A stretch of 64,000 nt of DNA from Eutypa lata. Its lineage: Eukaryota; Ascomycota; Sordariomycetes; Xylariales; Diatrypaceae. Shown here piece after piece: positions 33,805 through 44,778 of the stretch (the stretch's first letter is position 1; every line of letters begins with the position of its first letter). A model generated the notes under the pieces. That model was not told the origin of the DNA. It searched no databases and saw only the letters and a program-made list of their open reading frames with translations. The stretch spans positions 620,001-684,000 of the forward strand of contig JAKULF010000001.1 in the NCBI GenBank assembly GCA_022661535.1, in the 5' to 3' direction. A program made the position numbers and the translations under genes.

Positions 33805-35465
33805 TGATACTAGCATTGAATATTGCTAACCTTGCATATACAAACAGCTATAGTCCAACTGTCACAAGTAGATTTGATACATATGAGAAACATGTTTGTG
33901 AGCGTGTTCTACTCAACTGTAAACCTTACTAGAGCCGTATTGCAGGGGGGGGGGGGACAGGCTATCAATATCGAGTACAGTATTGAGTAAGGGGTCGTAG
34001 CCAAGAGACAAATTACGGCTATGCTATATTATAGCGTCCAGGTTATTAAGTTGCTAGTACGAAGTACAATAAATCGGTATTATGCGGGCCATTAGATATA
34101 GGGGTACACTAGTATAAATATTACAACTATTACTTTCAGCAACAAGTTAAGGCTACTTTACGTACAGTGCGTATTCTTGCTCCATTGTATCCATCGAATT
34201 AGTATGGGCAATGAAAATGCAACTGCGCTTAGAGAACGAGGCGTAGAGCTAAAAATGACAAATGAGATAGCCACTAACCGCTCAATGATGTGGCATGTAC
34301 TTATTCCGGGATGGCTCTCTATCTAAGTAATACAATACCGGTAACTCTTGAGGCTCTGCAAGAGTAAAGATAATATTATTTCTAGCATACCGAAGAGGCA
34401 AGAATAGAAAGGGCCACGCGGACATACTACCATAGCTGAGAACTCCGGGAAAGGATCATCTCTCAGCTAAGCAGGTTTCGAATCGGTAGTACAAATGCAA
34501 CGCAAGAGACTTGGCTAAGGCTTGGCTGGAGCAATGCATACTTGAAAGCCTATCGGTGCTGTCAAGCTTGCACCAACTATCCCCATCCCAAACGGCCAGG
34601 TCGCACCAGATTCCCACGTCCACGCGTAAAGGGGTGCAATGCAACTTTCCTCCTCGTATTGACTGGTGTGTAGCTTCAGTCGAGAGTAGGATCAAGTACA
34701 ATATGTTTATCTTGGAGAGGAATCATGGAAGGTGCCATCTTAAACAGTTGTGCTAGTATAGCAGGTATGTCAGTGTTGCGTTGTATCTTGAGCTACATAA
34801 TCGGCGCATTGGGATCCGTTTTGATTGGAGCTGTTTTACAGAAAACTCGGTAAATCCCGACCGTTGCTCCAGAGCTTATTACTAACGATGCTAGATTTTG
34901 GCCTCTATGATATCACAATATTTTCATAGGGCTTTAACTGCAAATTCAATCCTCCAGGTAGTCAATAAACGCACTCGGAAGAGAGAATGCGTGAAGCATA
35001 TTGTATCTGCGCCCCAAGGCTGCAGGTGGCTTTTGCCCAGAAAGGTCCGCTCAGGGCATGATCTTCAGAGACGATCCAGTCGCTGCAGGAAAAAGATATG
35101 CAGTCGCTGACAGTACTACCGCACTCTTCTGTGCAATACGTACGTCGGACTTCAGCTCGCGATCGGCGCAGCCCCCAATCTGCACATTATAGTGGTGCAA
35201 TGGGGGCCAAAAATAGCTGTCGAAATTCTTAATTTAGCATCCTTTAGCACAGCCTGCTTCTTGATGCCTGTTTCAAATGAACAGAAGACTCCCCGTGTAG
35301 GAATGAATCAAATGGTTTCTTCTAACACATCTGTCTAGAATCAATCAGACTCTGGCAAATTTCATACTCGAACCAGCCGACCCATAGGCATCTCATAATA
35401 GAGATTATATTCCGTACGCATGCACTATCTAGAGTATAGCTGGCATAGCTGCATCCGACATCCAA
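33805..35465. other. 1.7-kb spacer with poly-G12 tract
   Basis: No complete gene is supported. It contains the possible lost C-terminal segment at 33848-33945, a run of 12 G at 33945-33956, and small frames at 34456-35192 without domains. An upstream coding exon of the membrane-protein gene could lie near its right end, because the frame is open back to an AG at 35431-35432. Confidence 0.45.
33945..33956 (+). repeat. Poly-G tract, 12 G
   Basis: Twelve consecutive G in an AT-rich spacer, immediately downstream of a stretch that reads as protein-like sequence. Such tracts are unstable and error-prone in sequencing. Confidence 0.9.
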
Positions 35466-37124
35466 ATGGGTTCGGCCAACGCCTCAATGTCGTGGGTGCC
35501 TCCGCCACTGTCTATGCTTATCCTCAACGAATCTGCATGTGAGGCGGCGACCCGCTGGGCTGCGATATCTATGAGGCCTGGGAACGAAACTATGCCAAAA
35601 CTCGACATTCCAACACAACTCACGACTGACTATCTAAGATTGATGATCCCGCAGAACTGGACAGAGCCCTCTACCGCTGACCTAATAATCTGGTCTGTTA
35701 AGCTGTTCGGCGTACAGGACGCTGAGGCGGATCCAGACTATGAGCCATGGGTCGAGAAAATGAGCAACTTTCCTTTCACCGGCTGTAAGAAAACCATCTG
35801 TTCGAAATTAGATTGGCAGGGTGACCCTGATGTATCAGGTATAGGGGTAAGTCAAACATCTGTCATTTCCCGTTTGAATGGATCAAATCTAACGGTGAGC
35901 AGATGATGGTCAGCTATTACGTCGGTATGTCAACTACTCAAACATTAATATAATCCTACCATTTAGGGGTTAGAAATTGTGATCCAAGATGGATTCAGTC
36001 TACACGTCTCACCATGTTTTCCCTCACTCGGGTCTTTCAGTTTTAAATGCTAAAATGCATTTTCTTTTATAGCTCTTACTCTTGCCACGATATACTTCGT
36101 TATTCTTGCCGCAACGAGGGTAGGGATTATCAAGCCAAAAACCAAGGGATCCCACCGAAAATGGACAACAATGAGGATCATCGAAAGCTTTCAAGAATCT
36201 ATCAACACCTTCTTGGATGCTTCGCTCATATTCGCCGCGTCGATGTTAGGGGCTGCTCTGGTGCGATACGCTTCGGACATCCGGGACCCCTCAGAAAGAC
36301 ATTCTGCCTACGAGATGATTGGTTCGGTTTTCATGTCTGCATTCTCGATATTTCCTGCCTTGATGCTGCAAGCGGTGACAGATGGCCCACGAACCCACTT
36401 TGTTCGCCACTTCTTGTGGTTCGCTGTCATAAGCTTCACCATCGGCGTGGAGGTTCTCTATAGACACTCATACGAACCGCTGAAGCGCTCAAACGAGCAG
36501 AGTTCCAACACGCAGCTGAATTCCATCGAGAGCGTGCGGTGGAGTCTGTGCGAAGACGCAGATATAAGGACTGACATTGAACACATCCTAACAGTGGGAC
36601 ACTCCATCCTAGCCCTCAATCTCATCTGGTGGTTCTATTACCTAGTCTTAGCCGCAATACCCTCCCGATGGAAGACGGCTTGGAATTCAAGGTCGCGGAG
36701 ATGCGTTATTAAGTGGGACTGGAGGACAAGCTTCAGGATAGCAAACGGGGTCCTTTGTTTTGCCGTTGCCTGCTGCTTCATTGGCCTCTTCCATCGGTAC
36801 AGGCACTCCATCCACATGCTAACGGGCGGGTCAGATAAAGACAGTGACTGGCAGTTTGGACAGGTCTTAGCATTGGCCACATGGGTGCCAGTGGTAGTAG
36901 ACTTTCTTGCGATACTCTTCTGTAAGTCTTTCAAAGCTGTGCTGTATTACTCCTTCGGTATGGTCACTGACATAATCTTAGATGGTCCTGAAAGGGGCAT
37001 GTCCGGCAAACTCTCAAGCCACTACCGTGTGGTTCCAAATAATGAAAGTGATGAGAAAGATGAGCCGTTTCAAATGGAGGGTGTACATGACTATAGTAAC
37101 AGTACTTTAGATATAAGAGGCTAG
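35466..37124 (+). CDS. Unassigned multipass membrane protein with glycosylated N-terminal domain
   Basis: Exons 35466-35846, 35903-35924 (only 22 nt) and 36073-37124 splice in phase to 484 residues. The N-terminal 125 residues are polar with NxS/T sites (NASM, NETM, NWTE) and paired cysteines (GCKKTICSK), as expected of a lumenal or outside domain. From residue 130 on there are about six hydrophobic spans: YYVALTLATIYFVILAA, a pair near FLDASLIFAASMLGAAL and FVMSAFSIFPALML-like sequence, WFAVISFTIGVEVLY, LNLIWWFYYLVLAAI, VLCFAVACCFIGLF and LATWVPVVVDFLAILF. The tail is cytosolic and acidic. No family is recognised. No signal peptide is seen, and the frame is open upstream to an AG at 35431-35432, so a first exon with a signal sequence may be missing; the ATG used here is provisional. 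Confidence 0.7.
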
Positions 37125-38322
37125 ACGGTATTTCCAGGGCATTATATGATACATCAACACCTAGATTCGCAAGGGCTTGGATTAATAGATGAAGCATACG
37201 GAGAACTCACTAGGTATTCGATTGATCCAAAACTTAACTTAGTCAAGGTACAGCAAAGTGTTAGAGAGGTCGAACAGTAAATATTGAATTTCTTTTGGAA
37301 ACTTACACACACGTTTATTCTTGTTCAACATAGGAATTTTATCTCGTAGTGCGTAATGAGCATTGAAGTTGCCATATGAATGACTAATTAACTGGTATAT
37401 ATCAATGGTAAACACCTGGTCTATAGCTATATAAACTGATGGGTCGTTCGGATCATTTCATCACAGTGTCGCACTAATGTTGGGAAATGAGGTGATCCAA
37501 AGTTGAAGAGATAAGATACTAGCTCGCCGACGTCTTGTTCGGTAGGTGCTAGATAATAGAACCATTGACCCTTTCACCTCTGCAACTAACTAGGGGTTCG
37601 ACACTTTATATACTCGTAGTAGCCAAGCCTACAAGTTTCTGTGGCCGTAGGTTAGTATCCATATCGCCTCCTGGAAGTTACACTTAATTGTTGTGAAGCA
37701 CCTTAGTCTTAGTCTCACTCCGAGCAATGAATGAGAGTTCTATAATATATCAAGTCCCTTACCAGCACCAGTAAATAAAAAGGTCTCGGGTGAGTCCCTG
37801 AGAAAACCCGTTTCCTGGATTTGACGATAGTGAAAAGAAATAAGATCAAAAACAGATACTTCCCAGCCAAGGGCACATGTGGGTAAACTTAGTACGGCAA
37901 TTTGTGCAATGCTTGATTACAAAGCACGAGTAATAAATGCAGCGTTTAAGCGTTTATAGAATATAGCAATTGACTTTATTCACTACTCTCCTTAATTAAA
38001 GGCAAACTTAGCTAGGTTCTTACAAATGCATGATACACAATATAAGATATGGCATTGGTGCGTATACTTTTGCATTTTTATTTATTTATTCCATATTAGC
38101 CACCAAGGAAAGGCGAGAGACAGATAGAACACTTGCAAAAAGACCTAAACGCCCTATACCTAGCAGATATATAAGTAATCAGGTATCTAATTATCCACCA
38201 ATCCGCCAATGTTCAATCTTAAGCCACTATATTTACAATTCACCAGCAGAGCGCTATCATAGAAGAACGATCCGACCACTCCTTCATTCCACCTTCTAGA
38301 TCACTAGCCTAGTTAACATGGA
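37125..38322. other. Intergenic spacer between convergent genes
   Basis: 1.2 kb of AT-rich sequence, 3' to both neighbours. No gene is supported; a frame at 38030-38299 is AT-rich and without features. Confidence 0.5.
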
Positions 38323-39844
38323 CTAAAGATATAATGAGACAAAAACCACCACATCATATAATATCATCAACGCTAGGTATCGCGAGCTTGCAGCGTTGCC
38401 TATACTAACAGACCCAGAACTCTGCTCATCTGCTGCAGTGTCCGACCCCGAGGTGGCTGTCCCAGATGATGCTGCGTCGGGTAGGCATGAGAAGGTCCCT
38501 GTTGGCGTCAGAGGAGTGTAGGTGTACTTAGGCACTTTACCTGTGCCGGCACGATACCAATTCTCCGGCGGATCGCCCAAACACGCCCCCACAGTTACGG
38601 GCCGATACCCATTCCCGATCAGCGACTTTAGCATATACTCGGTAAGGTTGTAGACAGTCTGCTGCTGAACGTCGTGTTCGAGTCCCAGGTAGGACGTGTC
38701 GCAGGGATTGGACCCCTCAACTGCCTTGTCCCAGATGTCCTTGCTCTCTTGGATCTCTTCGGGGTCGTCATGCAGGTTTCCTTGCGTGTCAAGATCGAAG
38801 TAGGTGATGTGGTAGCCAAGGGCCTCTAGTATGGCCTGGCATTCTTCAGGGCAGATGGTATAAGGAGGTCTGTATTCCTGTCAGTTCCGGTGTGGGAGTA
38901 GGGGGGGATGTTATATGAACCTTATATAAGTAGGGAAGTATCCCAGAATATCGTTGATGGCGATCTCGTTCCAAATTACCTGGTTTCGGGCTTGCTCTTC
39001 TGTCAACTGGGAGAAGCTTTGGTGTGACCATGTATGACTTGCAATCTGGTGCCCTTGGTCTGCCATTCGCTATCCATCTCGTTAGTATGAAGCTCCACGT
39101 TGAACGAAAGGTTTCTAATACCTTAATTAGTGAAGGCCATTCAGTCTCCGGGTCGTTAATCTTCCCCCTCGACTTCGTATTCCCATTAATGAAAAACGTC
39201 GCCACGGCGTCATACTTCTAGCAAACAATGAGACTTTTAAATATCTAAGCTGAGCGCCAGAGTAGAGAAACTTACTTTGAATATGTCGAGGAGGTCATCC
39301 GTATAGTAGAATGGGCCGTCATCATATGTAAGAGCGATGTCCCCTGGATTAACACAACGGTAGATGCCCGTCCCGCCGTATGCAAGCTCCCCGACCTTTT
39401 GTCTCGGGACGTTCGACGTATCTTCACCTCCCGGCTTCTGATTACCGTCGCATCCAGGACCGAAATTGATTTGGCAATCCGGAGCAACACAATAGGCATT
39501 GTCCTTACCGCACCACCTATGACGCTGTTAGATATGTGGCACGAACGGGCATCTTAAGGGGGGGTCGGTCCAAGCCCTTACCCGGAACTAGAACAGCAGT
39601 AGCCTGGAGCACAGCTCGCACCATCAAACCCTATACCGCATCCCCCGTTTGTATTTTCATTATCACCAACCCTACGCTTCTCTACATTTGACCCTTGAAT
39701 TATATCAGATGCGCTCTGCCACCTCTCGCTCGCAGTCAGCGCGGCCGAGATCAGGGGGTTTCCAGTAAGTCTTGGCAGACCATTGCTGTGGGCAGCAGCG
39801 AAACTTGCGGTCCCGACTAAGAGGAAAGGATCGAAGCAGCGCAT
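38323..39844 (-). CDS. Chitin deacetylase: CBM18 plus CE4 (NodB) domain, GPI-anchored
   Basis: Five exons (39844-39582, 39516-39276, 39217-39122, 39069-38921, 38869-38323) splice in phase to 431 residues. A signal peptide spans residues 1-18. A hevein-type chitin-binding domain at about 67-110 has regularly spaced cysteines (GGCGIGFDGASCAPGYCC then WCGKDNAYC). The NodB deacetylase domain starts near 145: TYDDGP with Asp153/Asp154, metal histidines His212 and His216 in SHTWSH, RPPY at 250-253, and LEHD at 313-316. The Ser/Thr/Gly-rich stretch at 380-410 and a hydrophobic tail at 413-431 fit a GPI anchor. The enzyme should de-N-acetylate cell-wall chitin to chitosan, for wall remodelling or hiding chitin from host sensors. 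Motif 4 (FDLDTQGN) is a variant of the usual Asp-Trp form, so activity should be checked. Confidence 0.93.
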
Positions 39845-40467
39845 AACTTAGCAGTAGAATTAACGGCGAACGAGTCAAGTGGTGTTACGACGAGGAAATC
39901 GAGTAACACCTCATAGATTACGAAACAAAAATGTACGTATCTGCCTGAGCACGAAGTTCATAGACTCATGAAAACGACGGGGCAGTAGGAACCCAAGATC
40001 AGAAACACTCATGAGAAAGGATCCGGACTTCGACCGCCGAGGGCCAGGGCCTTCTTTGATATATGCTACAACTAGGCATATTGTGGAATATCGGGCAAGA
40101 ATCGTGTTTTGTCAACAAATACATGCATCTACGTAGCATCGATATCACGATCAACTAGTGGGGACCGCCTCTTAGAGGAAGAATAATACGATAAAGCAGA
40201 GAACTACAACATAGTCATCATAGGACTCATCCATTGCAGCATTCAAAAACCCTCCCGTCCTCCTATTTGGAAGGGGGGCGATGGAACACCAGTGAGTGTT
40301 TATGCAGCTAGATTTCTAATTCCTAATCCTACCTCGTCGGATTCTGGGTCGATGCAACGTGTAGGGGACTGTTCATATCTAATTTACAACATTCCCCCAC
40401 TTGGCAATGGCATATTTAGCCCGCAGATCGCATACATACACGATACTACTAGGAGGTAGGCTGGGAA

Positions 40468-40498
40468 GTCGACTTGGTATAGGATCGGCCAAGTCGAC
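40468..40498. repeat. Perfect 10-bp inverted repeat with 11-nt loop
   Basis: GTCGACTTGG at 40468-40477 and CCAAGTCGAC at 40489-40498 can form a stable hairpin in either strand. There is no T-run after it, and the context is non-coding. Function unknown. Confidence 0.75.
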
Positions 40499-40990
40499 CG
40501 GGAGCGGATCAAGACTGCGGAAGAGCCTTGGCAAGGACTCGGTGCCGACTCTCTGTATTACGAGGTTGGTACGGCTGAGCCGAGAGATTAGCCACCACCA
40601 CAACTGGTAGATCACCGGAGGCGCACCGGAGGCGCAGCAAATTAAAGGGTTCCCCGGGCCGCATCGAAGAAGTGGGCAAGCCGGGTTCCCAATTAGGAAC
40701 TTACTGTACGACAGAATCATCTACGCCCGCAAGTCGTAAATAAACTTCCTTACCTTCACCATTTGATTCTGAAGAATTCCTTCGGTCGTATATTCGAAGA
40801 TTAAGTAAGTACTTATTCAACCTATCCATATATGTAAAGGGAAAGACATTAGAAACCAGGAAGTCAGTCAATCAAGCCATCCTCAATCTCTTATGGGGCC
40901 ATCTGCCGACAATACCAAGAGCCAAGATATCTCGCCTCAGCACCATCGATCCCCCATCTGCGGGGACGTGTATATCAAGTAATGTATGTA

Positions 40991-41017
40991 TACATACATA
41001 CATACATACATACATAC
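40991..41017 (+). repeat. TACA tetranucleotide microsatellite
   Basis: About seven tandem copies of TACA in a spacer; ordinary simple repeat. Confidence 0.9.
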
Positions 41018-42241
41018 GAAGTAGCTTTACGAGATTGGCTTCTCGAAATCCTTCTTCTTCATCTTTTTTTACAGCATGTAAGTAATCTAGCGGTGTGATG
41101 ACCGTCATACCATCACTCCCAGGATCATCAACCCAACCCCTCTCTCGGCCTTTCCCCCTTACACAGAAGCTATGCAGCCATCGACTACCTAGTAAGTACT
41201 AACTTCCTACCTTACTATGCAAGTTTTAACGAATCTAATTACAGCTCAAGACCTTTTCGTCAAACGTGATACATAGGTAAGTAAGGCTGCGGCTCAGCGA
41301 ACCCCCACGGATTCAACATAGATAGGTAGAACGGATGGTAGGCAAGTAAGCCCTACCGAACTAGTGTCTGTCTGTTTGTCTTGTCCTCCCCAAAGAAAAA
41401 GTCCCATGCATATGTCAGATGTTAGTTAGATCTCACCCCCTGGCCCTTTTTTCCTCGTAGGGCTGAAGAGGCGATTGCTGCGCCCTGTCAGACGGCCCGC
41501 GACCAGTAACGGGTAACGCATGTACGGTCGTTCTGAGACATAATTCTCCATTCGATACGACAAACGGTCGAGGGGGTGATCATGGCTTTGACAGCTTGCT
41601 GTCAGTTGTACCTTGCATCGACGCCATGCAGACGCCTTGAAGCTGTCACGAATTCGACCGAAACGAACCCATTCCGCGACTTTAACTGTCGCTTCTAGTA
41701 CCCGGGCGCCGCCGTCCGCTCACTATACGCCACGTACAACATGGGGAGTATATACGCGTGTTGTAGTAGTAGGTCACTTCACAATCCGTGTAAACCTAAT
41801 AATCACCTATCGTAGATGTATCATTTCGAAAATCTAAGACTTCGTTCTTTAGTAGATATTAATAGCAACGATGAATTACTAGTAACATTATACGCGGTTT
41901 AGGGGAGGGTAAATTGTCTTATAGCCAGCCACCAGATATCCATCTCGCATAGAAACCATGGGTGATCAATTGTCTTGTTTATTATGAGATTAAGATGATA
42001 CAGACCTACCAAGTCATCCTTCGTACATCAGCCACATGAGGTTAACGAAATACCCCCGTTTTATCCATCATGTCATCATCACACCACTGAAAATGCGACC
42101 CCCACCCCCAAAAACGGATAAGGGGCAGTTACTCGAAAGCGAATCTAGGAAATTCCAACTCCTCTTCCCCTTCTTTAACGCCGCCGCCTCCCCTGAGAGC
42201 CCCTTAACCACACAATTTGCCTTGGCTACCAGTTTCGCACT

Positions 42242-44778
42242 TTATCGAGGATACGGGGGGTATCCATATCCACCACCACCCCATTGTTCCTGTCCCCCGT
42301 GAGGCGGATATCCTCCCTGGTGAGGCGGTGGCCCTCCGTAACCGGGACCGGGAGGCGGCGGGCCGCCATAATGTCCTCCATGATGAGGTGGAGGCGCTCC
42401 ATATCCTTGCTGTTCATACGGTGGGTACTGTCCGGGGGGAGGCCCGCCGTAGTGAGGTTGCTGTCCATAATGAGGTGGCTGCCCGTAATGAGGCTGCTGG
42501 CCAGGCGGCGGGCCACCATATCCCTGCTGCACGCCATACCCCTGTTGTGTATCGTAGTTCTGCTGTGCGCCATAGCCATGGTGGCCTGACGAATGGGTCT
42601 GATTATGCGAAGACGGGGTATCGCCATAGTAGCCAGCGGCTTCGCCTCCACTAGGCGGCTGATCCTGCCTATAACCATAGTGGGGACTGCTCGTGGCCGG
42701 ACGCCCGGATGACTCCGGAGAGACGGGACGGCCATGGCTATAATCCGGCCTCAGGCCGCCATGACCATCGCCGACGCCCATTTCGTCGAGATCACGCGTT
42801 TTGACCGCTGACCACAGGGAACCAGATGGCACGCCGTGGCCAAGTCCGCCGTCGAAGATGCCGCCACCGTGAGAGTGACTCTTGTTATTCTGGCCGGACA
42901 GAATGTGGTTCTTCCCATTCTTGACCGATTCGGAGCCGAGGATATGGTTGAGGTCGTGACGTCGTGGATACTCATCAACCCATTTACGGACCGTGTTAAA
43001 CATATCCCGTTGAATTTCGATTCTCTCGTTACGGAGGGCTGGGTGGTGGAAAGCACGAAGAACATCGTCAACGACTTCTTCGACCGGAACTCCAGAGTGT
43101 TCCCAAGCATAGAGAACTCGGCTATAAAGGAAGTTAGCAAATAGATTGAATAGCAAAAGGGGAATTGAAAAACTTACGGAACGACGTATTGAAGAATAGT
43201 AGAGGCTACTCGTCCAGCACATGAGTTTAGGACGTTGGTGAAATGGTCCTTCGAGAGCATGGAATGTGTTGGATCAGTGCATCGGGAGTTTTTCCATGGC
43301 TCTAGCTGGGAATTAGCACTAGCAGTGATGACCCCCGAGGAACCATCTTTTAGCGATTTAGTAACCTGGTTGATGATAGGCCGGATAAAGGGGGCTAGGA
43401 GACCAAGAACAAACGCCGTTAGGGTCTCGCTGATATGCTCAAGTAGGTTCTCGAGGCCAGGGATTTTGGAGATCGTGTTGTTGATAGACTTAACAATCTT
43501 GTCCCGAAACTCCAAGATTGGGTATACCTGTCTTGAAACCTTAACGGGGTCGAAGTTCTCGCTCATGCCGGGAACGATATTAGCGTTAGCTCGGGATGTG
43601 TCGCCTCTCGTACCAGAGTATGAGCCAGAGTATGAGTCATTTTGTCTCTGCTGGTCCTCTGACATTTTCTTCAGGTTGCGGGCTTCTGAAGCGAATCCAC
43701 CTCCAGTGCCTGGCAGTTGACTGACAAGCGAGATAAAATCTTTTCCACCACTTCCACTTCCACCTCCTCCAGTCAATCCCGCAGCCAAAACGTCGAACAA
43801 CCCTCTCGATCCACTACTGCTCTTTGGTCTGCTACTGCTGCTATCTTTCTCACAGCTCTTCAAAGCGATGTCCAACTGGTCTACCTCGGACTGAGTAAAA
43901 TGATCATTGGCCTCGCCAAGCACAGAATGCAGGAAGTCGACACCACCAAAGGTCCCCGTCACAATGGGGAACACTCGCTTTCCTCGAATATTGATCTCCG
44001 AGTCTGATCCGCAGTGGGGGAAAACGCCATGGTAGCCCAGCTCCCTTAGAGCAAGTTCACAGTAGTTAGAATGGGCACTAAAGTCTTCCATGCAATGGAG
44101 AGCCTGTCCCAGACATCTCAAAGCTTCGCATAGGTCCTCCTCTTTGCCTCGACCGTGATGGCCGCTGGTGTAGAGCCGGCCATAGTGAATGCAGCGGGCG
44201 AAACTAAATCTTAGATATCCAGCACTCGTGGCCCAGTTACCTCCCTCGTTGGCTATGTAGTTCTTCATGCCGGTGTGCATGTCGATCTCCGTTTCAACAG
44301 CCATGACTGGCCCACGGAGCCGTTTGTCGAACGTTCTCGCATCATTACCATCAGCATAGCCAAGGGGGTTGTCGATGTGCTCCTCTGGCCGGTAAACGCC
44401 CAATCGCTCGGCAGTGACCTCGAACTCCCCGGTCGCATAGCCGTTGGCTAGGAAGGAGAGGACCCACACTAGCACGCGGATGGTTTCTGCATTAACGCCC
44501 TTCACACTCCCAACATCAATAGCTTGGGAATAATCACGAAGCCAGTTGCCGAAGTAAGTCCGTCTGACGAGGAGGGTAGTCCATTTCTTGCCATAAAGGA
44601 AAGTCAATGTCTTGAGCATATCCTCAATATCTCCATGACGCCAGTTGTGTCCCTCGACTTGGGCGATAGAGGGGATATTGCCGGCACCAAAAGCTGCCGC
44701 TTTTCCGGGCATTAAAATCAGGATGATGCCGAAAATCAGCAGCATACTGCTGCCGAGGTTCTGGCTGAACAAAGCCAT
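42242..44778 (-). CDS. het-c: HET-C heterokaryon incompatibility-type protein with glycine-rich tail
   Basis: Exons 44778-43178 and 43121-42242 splice in phase to 826 residues. The first in-frame ATG is at 44778; the frame extends four codons further only with GTG. A signal peptide (LLIFGIILILMPGKAAAFG) is followed by the HET-C domain, with FGAGNIPSIAQVEGHNWRHG at about 34-53, FGNWLRDYSQ, and the histidine-rich LGQALHCMEDFSAHSNYCELALRELG. A Ser/Gly-rich insert sits near 330-400. The last 150 residues are repeats rich in Gly, Pro, Tyr and Gln (YGGPPPGQ, HYGQPPHYGQ), as in the glycine-rich tail of the Neurospora homologue. In Neurospora allelic differences in HET-C help trigger death of fused cells of unlike type; in other fungi the gene is conserved without proven incompatibility. 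Whether this locus is polymorphic or active in recognition cannot be told from one sequence. Confidence 0.93.

Larger units (their letters stand above)
39845..42241. other. 2.4-kb spacer with hairpin and microsatellite
   Basis: No gene is supported. It contains a 10-bp inverted repeat (40468-40498), a short direct repeat accggaggcgc at about 40615-40634, a TACA microsatellite (40991-41017) and a 7-bp inverted repeat at 41589-41604. The stretch 40380-40720 is more GC-rich than its flanks and could be a remnant of a retroelement, but no coding or long terminal repeat could be shown. Confidence 0.45.

Noticed and set aside
42226..42735. Frames on both strands over the HET-C tail
   Set aside because: Repeat-driven shadows of the Gly/Pro/Tyr/Gln-coding repeats.
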